Made by a program: the position numbers and the translations under genes
Notes under the pieces: generated by a model
Told to the model about the DNA's origin: nothing
Databases searched by the model: none
The model's input: only the letters and a program-made list of their open reading frames with translations
Assembly (NCBI GenBank): GCA_948146395.1
Contig: OX411555.1
Location: 43,764,225 to 43,828,224 of the forward strand
Origin: Fragum whitleyi
Taxonomy: Eukaryota; Mollusca; Bivalvia; Cardiida; Cardiidae
Length of the DNA: 64,000 nucleotides
Reading direction: 5' to 3'
Part shown: positions 50,101 to 62,100 of the stretch, piece by piece
How the letters are laid out: each line of letters starts with the position of its first letter
How positions within the stretch are numbered: position 1 is the stretch's first letter

Positions 50101-53100
50101 AAATCTGTAGGGCTTGTGGTCCAGAAGAAGAAGAAGGTTAAAGATTACAAAATTTTCACAAAAGTACTACCCTCTCCCCCCTGGTGCTCCGCACCTGGCA
50201 GCCCAACAGATATGATTTTAGCTATTTTTAATAGGTCTATGAGCTGATCATCCATGCCAATTTTCAAGTCTGTAGGGTTCTTGGTTCCGAAGAAGAAGAA
50301 GCTTAAAGATTACAAAATTTACCCAAAGTACTACCCCCCCCCCCCCCCCCCCCCCCCCCGTGCTCCGCACCTGGCAGCCCAACAGATATGATTTCAGCTA
50401 TTTATATTAAGGTCTATGAGCTGATCATCCATGCCAATATTCAAATCTGTAGGGCTTGTGGTCCAGAAGAAGATGAATTTACAAAATTTTAACAAAAGTA
50501 CTACCCTCTCCCCCATGGTGCTCCGCACCTGGCAGCCCAACAGATATGATTTTAGCTATTTTTATTTAGGTCTATGAGCTGATCATCCATGCCAATTTTC
50601 AAGTCTGTAGGGTTCTTGGTTCCGAAGAAGAAGAAGCTCAAAGATTACAAAATTTACCCAAAATACTACCCCCTCCCCCCTGGTGCTCCGCACCTGGTTG
50701 CCCAAAAGATATGAGTTTAGCTATTTATATTTAGGTCCATATGCTGATCATCCATGCCAATAATCAATTCTGTAGGGCTTGTGGTTCAGAAGAAGAAGAA
50801 GGTTAAAGATTACAAAATTTTCACAAAAGTACTACCCTCTCCCCCCTGGTGCTCCGCACCTGATGAATCTACAATTATGATTTTAGCTATTTATATTAAG
50901 GTCCATATGCTGATCATCCATGCCAATATTCAACTCTGTCAGGCTCCTGGTTCAGAAGAAGAAGAAGGTTAAAGATTACAAAATTTTCACAAAAGTACTA
51001 CCCTCTCCCCCCTGGTGGTCCGCACCTGGTGTATCTACAGTCATGATTTTAGCTATTTATATTGAGGTCCATATGCTGATCATCCATGCCAATATTCAAA
51101 TCTGACAGGCTCCTGGTTCATCAGAAGAAGAAGGTTAAAGATTACAAAATTTTCACAAAAGTACTACCCCCTCCCCCCTGGTGCTCTGCACCTGGCAGCC
51201 TAACAGATATGATTTTAGCTATTTATATTTAGGTCTATGAGCTGATCATCCATGCCAATTTTCAAGTCTGTAGGGCTCCTAGTTCCAAAGAAGAAGAAGC
51301 TTAAAGATTACAAAATTTACCCAAAGTACTACCCCCTCCCCCCTGGTGCTCCGCACCTGGTTGCCCAAAAGATATGATTTTAGCTATTTTAATTTAGGTC
51401 CATGAACTGATCATCCATGCCAAGTTTTAAGTCTGTAGGACTACTGGTTGAGAAGAAGAAGAATTTTAAAGATTTTCTTAAAATTTCACCTTTGTTGCCA
51501 TAGCAACCAGAGTTTTTCATGGATTTCAATTCTTTTAGCTATTTTTGAAGGGGACCACCTAAGCAACATTTCTGTAAAATTTGGTGTTAATTGGCCTAGT
51601 AGTTTAGGAGGAGATGTCGTTTAAAGAAATTGTTGACGGACGCCGGACGACGACCGACGACCGACGGACGGACGCCGGATGAAAGGTGATCACAATAGCT
51701 CACATGAGCACTTCGTGCTCAGGTGAGCTAAAAATTGTCATTAAGGCCCCTTTTCCCATGATATGGCATAGATCCTTCCCATTTTCAATAGGGTTCATCC
51801 TTGTGACCTGGCCAACATTCTGACCAAGTTTCATGAAGATTGGGCCATATTTGTGGCCTCTAGAGTGTAAACAAGAAAATTGTCATTAAGGCCCCTTTTC
51901 CCGTGATATGGCATGGATCCTTTCCATTTTCAATAGGGTTCATCCTTGTGACCTGGCCAACATTCTGACCAAGTTTCATGAAGATTGGATCAAATTTGTG
52001 GCATCTAGAGTGTAAACACTTAAATTGTTGATGGAGGACGACGCACGACGGACATTCAATGATCACAAAAGCTCACCTTGAGCACGATGTTCTCTGGTGA
52101 GCTAAAAAAAGGGGCCTAAGTTAGAGACAATGTATCTAGAATTATCCCCCTTGATAGTATAGGTAGCTCTTTTGATGGTCAACATGTGTGCCACCTTGAA
52201 GGTAAACATGTGTGCCAAGTTTCAAGAGAATGCTTTCAGTAGAACCAGAGATATCATCAATTTCAAAGTTTTCAAACAATGACAATACCAAGGCTATGGC
52301 AATACCTTAGGTTTGCTCTGAAAACAGCCGAGCTAAAAAATCTCAGTTGACCACAAAAAAAAGTTTTTCAAAACTCGGGCCCTGATTGAAATACGATGAG
52401 GCTAAATAACAAAATTGACAATTTTCAAAATATTGCTAATATACTCACTATCCAACAGCTCTATCAGAGAAAAATTTGATGTTTTCAGCAAACATATCAC
52501 AATCATCTTGGGCACAGTTTTCTAACCAATCAACAACAAGCTGAAAGTAAAATATGATAAGCGATAATTTTATTGAGGTAGCAGACATGTAATAGTTTAG
52601 CAATGTTTCATGCACTTCAGCAGTGTTAACCTAGGATTCCTAATGGTCTCATTAGGAATCCTCGGCTGACATTGTGAAATATCATGAGTTAAAATGTTGC
52701 AGAACTATTACGGTTCTACTACCTTAATGATTAAAATTGAATAATATTTGAATATTTTATACTATAAAAAATCTGGGAAAAAAAGCTGTCTGGCAAATCA
52801 AGGGATCTGCCTTGGAAACATCTTCATGAAAAGATTCAGAGTAGATCTGATGCAAGGCAGACTAATACCTCCCACTAGAACTTTGTCCCAGATATGTAAA
52901 CGTTTTTCAGAAAAGTTCTATTTTGACCGTTGATCTTTATGACCCACAAAATATAGGGCACCTCCTTTGGTCATGGGCAACTAATGTTTTAAGTTCATGA
53001 TTCTATGTCACTTCGTTCTTGAACTAGAGTCTGGAACAAACAAGAGGCCCAAGAGGGCCTGTATCCCTCCACTGGCTTTAACATCATTAGACTTGCATTA

Positions 53101-56100
53101 AATGAATCTTTCTTTGAATGAAAACAACACTTTGATATCTCTTAAGACCTATTTTATATTAATTAACTGGGTATGGCTCACATTGCACCAAAATTCTCAA
53201 GTTTCATTGAAATTGGCCCAACCTTCATCACGAGATGTAGTTCAAAGATTTGGGCTCAAAATAAGCCACACCCTGACATGCCAATATTTATGGGCTAATT
53301 AATATTTCGCATACAATTTTTGAAAAGGGTCACAGAAGGAACATTCTGGTAAAATTACATTGAAATTAGCCAAGTGATTCAGGAGGAGATGTCCTTCAAA
53401 GAATTGGGGCTCAAAATAAGCCCCACCCTGACATGCCAATATTTATGGGCCAATCAAAATTTTGAGAGAAACTTTTGGAAAGGGTCTCGCAAGGAACATT
53501 CTGGTAAAGTTTCATTGAAATCGGCCCAATGATTCAGGAGGAAATGTCGTTCAAAGATTTCGGGCTCAAATAAGCCCCGCCCTGCCACGCCCATATTTGG
53601 GGGCCAATCAAAATTTCAGGAACAATTTTTGAAAAGGGGTACCCCAGGAACATTTTGATAAAGTTTGGTTGAAATCGTCCCAGTGGTTCAGGAGATGTCA
53701 TTCAAAAATTTTGGGCTCAAAATAAGCCCCGCCCTGCCACGCCCATATTTGGGGGTCAATCAAAATTTCTTGAACAATTTAGGTAAAGGGTCACCCAAGG
53801 AACATTCATGCCAAGTTTCATTGAAATTGGCCAAATGGTTTGGGAGGAGAAGATTTTTAAAGATTTCAAAGTGAAAAAATGCCACGCCCTGCCATGCCCA
53901 TATTTGGGGGTCAATCAAAATTTCTTTAACAATTTTAGAAGAGGGTCCCCCAAAAAAAGGTCTATGGATAGGCGGAAGGATAGACAGAGAGGATGAAACC
54001 AATATACTTTTGCAGGGGGGGAATAAGTATTCAAAATCTATAGGCATTGAAAGCAATTTGGCCCTGATCCCTCAATAATGTTAACATTATAAGATTGAAA
54101 ACAAGTTTTGTATCATTTTAGCTTACCTGGCCTTCCCTGACTGCCTGCTCCCTTTCAATGAGATCTTCAGCAATTTTCTGGTCACTCTGGTGAACTCCCT
54201 GTAATTTATGTAGATAAAATGTGCTAAGCTTTCTTAACCATTATACCCTTGTTCTTTTTTAAATAAGAAATTGATGCCTGACCTTGCCTCTTTCATGTCA
54301 AATGAATTTGGTCTTATCATAGGCATAATCAAATCAAGATGTAATGGTAAAAACACTAATGCCTCTAAAACAGCATTTTTTAAGACGTTAGACCTTGATA
54401 ATTGACCTTGACATCAGATGACCTTAACCCTGATCGTGTTAATAGTGGGTTGATGAGAGAAACCTTTTTAGCAAAATATGTCCATTGTAACATAAATAGT
54501 GTTGAAGCTATGGTAAAATGTCTAGTATGCAGGTTAATTCATGCAGGTAGATTGACACCAGTAGAAACAAGATTTACCAGACACTTTGGAGCAAAGTGCT
54601 GCAGCTTGTGGTCATCTGGGCCTGAGATTATAAAAATTTTCTCAGGCTCAACAAAGAAATTTACTAAAATTTTGAATTTAAATAAATGTATGAACATAAA
54701 AGAAAATATTAATAAGTTGTTATTTATAACAACTTATTAATATTACATTTTATGTTATATACATTAAAATGAGTATTACCATAGAATTTTGGCTTTAATC
54801 TCAAATTGAAATTTGAGAAAATTTTGAATTGAGAATGAGAATTGTTTTATAACCTCTGGCCCAGATCTTAATTTCTTGTCATTAATCTATACAGACTCAT
54901 GATTAACTCCTTGATCAACTTTTCATACTTTAAAGTTTGATATCTCAGAGAGAAATACAATACCTGAGATTGTTGGGGTTCTGATCCTTCGTCCATCGCT
55001 TTCTTACTTGTAACAAATCTATCTTTATACAGTCTCATAATTAAGCCTTGACTTGCCTAATGAAAACCCTGACAAAGGGTATTATAAGCAAAGGGCTTAA
55101 AGCCCTAGATGTAGTAATTTAAAGTATTTCAAATGAAACTATAGTATTCAAACTTATTCAAAGGTTTTAAGGGAGAATCAGGTGTTTTAGACTAAGATCA
55201 GACTGCACATATGTGCAGACTAATCTTTGTCTATATCTCCTGAAAATGTAGGAATACTCCAGATTCAGCATGACAAGGATTAATTGCCAAGCCATGTATT
55301 ACCCAATTACTGTACATTCTAAGCTACAGATAGAGTGGGTATTTTGGATTTCAAATTTAATTATTTCAATAAAACTTGCGTAATTCCTATATTGTTGGTA
55401 CTCATTGGAATAGTCTTGCCAATACAATTAAAATGAGTACCTACAACATAGGGTTTCATTGAGAAATAAAGATTTAAGACTGGCATCACCATCTCTTACA
55501 TGTACCTCTGTATATTTTTCAGTCAAATATTTCTATATACCTGAGGTTGTTGGTCATCAGATCCTTCGTCCATCATTTGATCTTCTTTCATGCTAGTTAA
55601 TAATCTATCTTTATACAGACTCATAATTAACTTCCAAGTTGCCTCTTCTTGTTTGAGTAGGTAGAATACATGGTATGTTCTTTGACATCTGCAGAAAAAG
55701 GTAAATTAAGAGATGAAGTGAGTATATCTTTATTCATGAAAATAAATCCTAATCACACTGTATGAATATGCAGAGCAGATTCATACTCATGTGTGATTCT
55801 GTTTTCAATTTCATACCTCCATGAATTAAAAAAAGAGCAGGTCCATGGTATATTCTTTAACAAAGGACAATTAATCAACAAGAAGCCCAGAAGGGCCCAA
55901 AAGAAATGGCTGTCAATTTTCTATCAATGAGAAACTCAGTTAGATATGTAAGTTTACAAGAAAATTTGTGAAAAGGCTAAAAGATGGACAGAAAGTGTAG
56001 GCTAAACCTTTTGGCAAAATTTATAATAGTATTAATTTTAAATTGGAAAAGTAAGATAGATTTGACCTGATTGATCTTTACTAATGAAACAATACTACCG

Positions 56101-59100
56101 GTATATAAAGCATTGGAAAATGTCTTTGGATCTTTAACAAAGAAACAATACTATATGTAACATGGGTAAATGACAATCATTTTTGTGAACATATGCCTCA
56201 CCATGCCACATCCATATATGGGCCAATCAAAATTCTGCTAGGAGGAGATTTACCCAAGAAACATTACCCTGCAAAGTTTGGTTGAAATTGGTCCAATGGT
56301 TTGGTAGGAGAACATTTTTTAAAGTGAAAATAAGCACCACCATGCCATGCCCTTATTTGGGGTCAATCAAAATTTCTAGAACAACTTGAGAAAAGGATCA
56401 CACACCCATGCCAAGTTTCATTTATATTGGTGCAATAGTTTGGGAGAAGTAGATTTTTAAGGTTTCATAGTGAAAATAAGCCCTAAACTCCTATGCCCAT
56501 ACTTGTGGGGCAATCCGAATTTCTTGAACAATTAATGAAATGCGTCACTCAAAAAACATTAATGCCAATTTTCATTGAAATAAAGCAATTTATGTTAAGG
56601 TAAAAAATTAGTTCTAAAGATTTCAAGAGAAAAAAACAGGAGCTGTCGGAGGACAGCTAAGCTCAACTATGTATAAAAGCTTTCATCAATGTGTTAGGAA
56701 CTGATTAATCAATTATGAAATTTCTTAGTCGATTATTACAATCGGAAGCCCAAACTAACAGATTATGGATTATTATCGATTAATCTGCCCATAACTAGTT
56801 CTTATGAACTGCACTTCTCCTCAATGAGATCTATCCAAGTAAAGTTTCATTATTTTAGCATGCATACTTTTTGAGATATACTCAGGTATTATTTTGGGAT
56901 GGGCTGTACTTATTTTGAGGACAAACTATTTGTTTTAGACTAAATCTGATAACAGTTTTCGATGGGCCCCATATATAATCTATGCTTTTTTTAATCTAGG
57001 ATAGGTATTAAGGATTCCTTGGCCCACCACTTTTTCCTAATGGCCAATCAATTCTGCAGATGGCCCATCAAAATCTCAGATTTTACATGTAAATGAATGG
57101 GACTTGGGCCATTGGCCCAATTTCAATGGCCCATCATGAAATTGATCCAAAAATATCCCTGATACTCCAGACAAAAATGTTTAACAGATTGACTGACCGA
57201 CTTACCAATCGACTGATTGAGAAGTGCAAAGCATTATACCCCCCTCTACTTTGAAGGGGGGACATAATTATAATAGGCCTTGATGTTTTCTCTTTCTTGA
57301 CAGAGGCAGCAGATTTAACCCAGTGATATTACATAGGTCAAGTAGAGTTTTGACAGACTTGGTAAATACTTGACACTACAGTATGACCTTGACCTAAATA
57401 AATCAACAAAAAGGTCCATTGGACTTACTTTTCTTCCTGTCTTGAAGCATGGCCTACAAGTTTTCTCAACATAATAGTTTGTTCACGACACTGTTTTTCA
57501 TACTCTTCAACCAGATTAAACATGTCACCGTGAGATGAATTACTTTGTAGACACTCAAGAAACCCTTCGAACAGTCCCCTTGATGCTGAAAAGATTATTA
57601 AAATAAAACAAGGGGTTAATTTTACTAAGAAAGTGTTGCTGAATAGTAGCCCACATCTGCTCTGAGAATAATTCCTTAAAAAAAATAAATTTTCCCTATA
57701 CAAATCAATGTTCCAACTTTTGAAAGTTTCTCACATTGCAATACTTATGTAAACAATCAAAGAGTCTTGATTATTAGCTAATAAATTGATTTTAAAATCA
57801 AATTTCTTTGTGTTTGAACATTTTCAAGCATTGTCAGTAGTCAATCAAAATACATAACTGTAGACTTTTCCTCAGTAACATTTCCTTTGACCCCTTATTG
57901 ATAAGTTAGGGGCCCCTATGCGTCAGACGACGCTGTAGAAATAATACATTTTGCTCTTTCTTGTTTCTGACGACAAGTTTCAAACATAAATTTAAATGCT
58001 TTTAAACTTACATGCAGTTACAACTCTTGTATGTGGCCAATTTTGACTAGTCCCTTGGGTGGCCATTATAAACAGTTTTGACTGTAGATGTTGAAGTTTT
58101 TGTTCGATTTCATGTAGGTATGAAACTAAAAACCTTATCACATTGTATGATTATGTGAAGCAGATTCGTTCATGAGTGTGATTAGGCGTTTTGTTTAATA
58201 CCTACATGAAATCAACAAATACACTCTTCCCTTCTTATAATTTGATAACTCAAATCAAAAAGTTACAATTTCTCCACAATGAGACAAATTTCTTATGTGA
58301 CTACTTTACACGGAAGGTCGCTAAAAATTGTCTTCATTGAGAATTAAAACCAATTTTTCAGCCAATCTGAATATAGGAATCTTAATGCACACAACTAAAA
58401 TTAAATCATTATCAGTAAAGAATCATAACTTTGTAGTTCTGTTGAGTAGGGTTGTATGCTGACCACATGAAGCAGACCATAAATAAAGTCTTTTGAAATC
58501 GGTTATTAAAATTATTTTACAGTAAAATGTATCATAAGGGACCACTTACGGGACCACCTTAAAGCAGTAATTTAAGAGAATGGTGGCTTGGTACATGATT
58601 GATTTACAAATCAGAAACATAAAGTTAATTTAATATGTATATTAAGATGCAAATTTCCCAATAATCCTAATTTGTCAAAACTCAAAAGAATCATAATGAT
58701 TTGTAACAACATAGGTTTAATTTGATATAAATTTTAGACTCCTAATGTCTACTTTTTAAGATAGTTGGATTTGAATACAGGAATTTTGAAAACAGTCACT
58801 TAATAAAAATGGTCACTTCATAGACATGGTCACTCTAGTAAGATGGACAGTATTTATAAATTCATATTTTAGCCTGTGTGTGACATTTCCAACAATTTGA
58901 AAGTTGTGCAAAGTAAAGGCTCTGGCCAGCTTCTGCATCTGACAGTCTGACCTGAGTCTTTAATTTGCACTTTGTATATAGATAAGGTCTAAACATGTCT
59001 TTAGAAACACATGTAATCTTCTAGCTTCTTAATGTAGCCATCTAGGCTACCTTATGTTGTCCGTCCACTTGCATGCCAAATTGTTGGAAATGTCACTCAG

Positions 59101-62100
59101 GCTCATTTTTTTTTTTCTTAATTTTTTGATAAAGCAGCTGCAGCATAAGTTCAACTGTACCTGACACTCCTGGGTCTTCTTCTAGCAGTAGACCAATATT
59201 AGTTGTGGTGATATCTACTGTGGGCTCCTGAAATAAATATCAAAATAATTAATTCTTTAATGCTTTTCACTGGATTATCACAAAGTAACATGGATTATCA
59301 TTTGATAAAATCACCACCTTACCAGTGAAATTATCAACAACTTATAACCTGCTTTTGTTCATTTTGTCCAAACTGATGCTGAATAAGCAGAGCACATTAA
59401 GTGACTTTGTCATGAATGTTGCGTAGCTATCTTGAGCAAAATAACTCCCTTTTAGGGACTTTGTCCTAATGAACTAAGATTTCTTATTTTGTTTCACTTT
59501 TGCATTAAAGAAATAGAATAATTGTTTGTTTTTCAGGAAGATCAAATAATATTTCATTTTATGAACAACAAAATACTATATTTTCATTCGTAGCTCTGCC
59601 ACTAGTGAAAATATAGCTCTTGTGTTGTTCACTCAATTAAATATAAACTGATCTTACACTGAAACAAACGATTAACCTCTATTTAATTATTAGAAATTAA
59701 ATTCATTAATAAAAATGATGTCTTGAAAGAGTTAAAATAATGTTTGATGATGACAAATGAATATCTTTGTCATTTTCATAATCCTTTGATTACGAAGAAT
59801 TTGTTCTAACGATAATTATTTAATTAAAAGCTAAAGTTGGGTTTATAGTATGTTTCTATGCCAGGCTTATTTAAAGAACTTCACACTTTAACCCCAAATC
59901 ATTGAACTGCAAATCGGCTTTAGACATATGACACTCATCGACAGCAACAGCACTTGGACTTACATTCTCAAAGGTACCCATTTATACACCTGGGTGGAGA
60001 GGAGCAACATGGAGTTAATTCCTGTGATCTAGCAAGGATTCCATCCCAGGACCTTTTAATCCTCAAGCCAGCAACTTAACCACTGGACCCCACAATTATT
60101 CATTTTAAATTAGCAATAATAATAAATGATGATAATTAAGGATTATGTTCATGTTTATCCTAAAAGAGAACTAAGATACCTCTGGAAAAGCTGAGAGCAC
60201 TGATGTTCCATGATGAGTTGTCCTGAAACTTTCTTCTTGAAAAGTCTGCAAATATAAGAATTGTGGACATTTATATGGACTGAGAGAGCTGTTGATAAGA
60301 GACGGTAGTGAAAATCTAAATTCAGAGCTGCAAATAGAATTGGTAATTCGAATTTTAGATAAAATTAGTTTAACTTCAATAATACTAGCACAAATCCTGG
60401 GTTGCTGGTACTCATTGGAATCGTCTCATTGAGACAATTCATATGAGTACCCACAGTATAGGGTTTCATTGAGAAATGATATTTTTAGATTGGCTTCATC
60501 CCCTCTTATCTGAACCTCTGTAAATTTGTTTTCTTTTCTCTCCATGAGAATTCTCTTGACAAGATGATTTAAATGAGTGATGGGAATTTGAGATTGACAT
60601 ATGATGTTTTTCTTTCTATTATTAGCTCAGCTATTCTCTGAGAAAACCCAAGGTATTGCTATAGCCTCGGTGTTGTTGTGGTTGTTGTTGCATTTACCAG
60701 AAACTTGGCACACATTTTCACCATCAAAAGAGCAACCTTTACTATCAAGGGGCAGGGGTGTGGAATTCCCATGCCCAACTTGTCCGACTCGGGCTTTTGT
60801 ACTTGAGGACAAGTAAATTTTTCTAAGCCACTTGTCCAAGGACAAGTAAATACCAGGGCAAATCTTGGAATGTGAATTAAAATAATTAAGAGAGAAATCA
60901 TCCTAATGTTCATATCATAGGGTAGAAAACATTGTTTTTAATGAAGAAAATGCTGGATTCCAGCATTTTCTTCATCAAAAAGCAATGTTTTTTTCAATTT
61001 TTTCTATTTACTCTTTAGCGGACAAGTTCATTTTGATCCTGGACGAGTAGAAAAACCGCTTTTACTTGTCCAGGGATAAGTGGAGAAAACTCGTATTTCC
61101 ACACCCCTGAAGGGGGATAACTCAAGATGCATTTTGCGCAAATTATGCCTCTTTTCTTACTCAGATTTTTGTCACCATCCAGCACTCAACAACTTAGTAT
61201 TGGCACCCTTAGGTGGTGCTTTTGCTAATACTATATACCTTCCTCTCTAGGGTTCCAAGGCAATCTTGCAAAGAAAAACTTTATCCCTGACTGTCTAATT
61301 ATGAAAAAAGTAAATTTTCCCCTTACCACAATGGTTGTCACAGCTCTTTTTTTCTCATTAATTTGGATAAAGCAATACTGCAAGAGCTGAGGTAGAAGGA
61401 GAGATTTTGCATTTAGAATGAAAAAATCCTTCATCAGACTATCAAATCCTATGTTGTTGGTACTCATTGAACAGTCTCTCAATTAAAATAAGTAACCACA
61501 ACAGAGGGGTTGGAAAACACAAATGCACCAGAAATAGCAAGTTTTCAAAACCTTGACAGATGACCTTGACCTTGCCAATAAATTTTGTCCATAGTACAGA
61601 TACATAGCAGATGCATACCATTGAGATCTATCATCATGCCAAATATGAAAATTGTATCTTGAATAGGCTTTAAGATATTAGCAATGTTCACTTTTTTTTT
61701 AAGTTTTTCAGACAGACAGACAACGGTTAAATAATATGCCCCTGATCTTATGGATGGGGGGTGGGGGTTATGAAAATCAAATATCTAAATAGCCATCACT
61801 TTCTGTTATCTGAAACCCTGATATACTGAAGAACTTTCCTTACTTCAAGCTGCGATACTTACCCTGGACATTGACCTGTTACCCTGCGGAGTTTTCCTTG
61901 GTGTTGGTCCAAGCCTATTGGAGACATCAAACTTTGAACCTGAGGCTAGCAATCGGGGTGTATCTGTTTAAATACAATGCAAGTTTATTACATTAAACAA
62001 TAGCAATGTTTACAGCAAAATTCGATGGCTCAGTGTGAAAAAGTTGTAACTGCCTTTAAGAAATAGGCAGTTACAACTGTTTCACACTGAGCCATCGAAA

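Larger units (their letters stand above)
46877..52108 (-). mobile_element. Composite AGCTCACC-type element (outer), 5.2 kb
   Basis: The left end caagaggaccatgatggtcc and right end gatgttctctggtgagctaa are the family termini in reverse orientation. The body is an array of ~145-bp units (landmark ggcctctagagtg) at 47,106-48,122. It resumes for two units at 51,855-52,000 after an inserted second element. Confidence 0.8.

Noticed and set aside
48390..51470. Regularly spaced repeats resembling a CRISPR array
   Set aside because: Units are directly adjacent with no unique spacers, in eukaryotic intronic DNA.
54964..55056. Mutually exclusive exon pair with 55,541-55,688
   Set aside because: Entry phases differ (0 against 2), so swapping would shift the frame; only additive inclusion keeps it.
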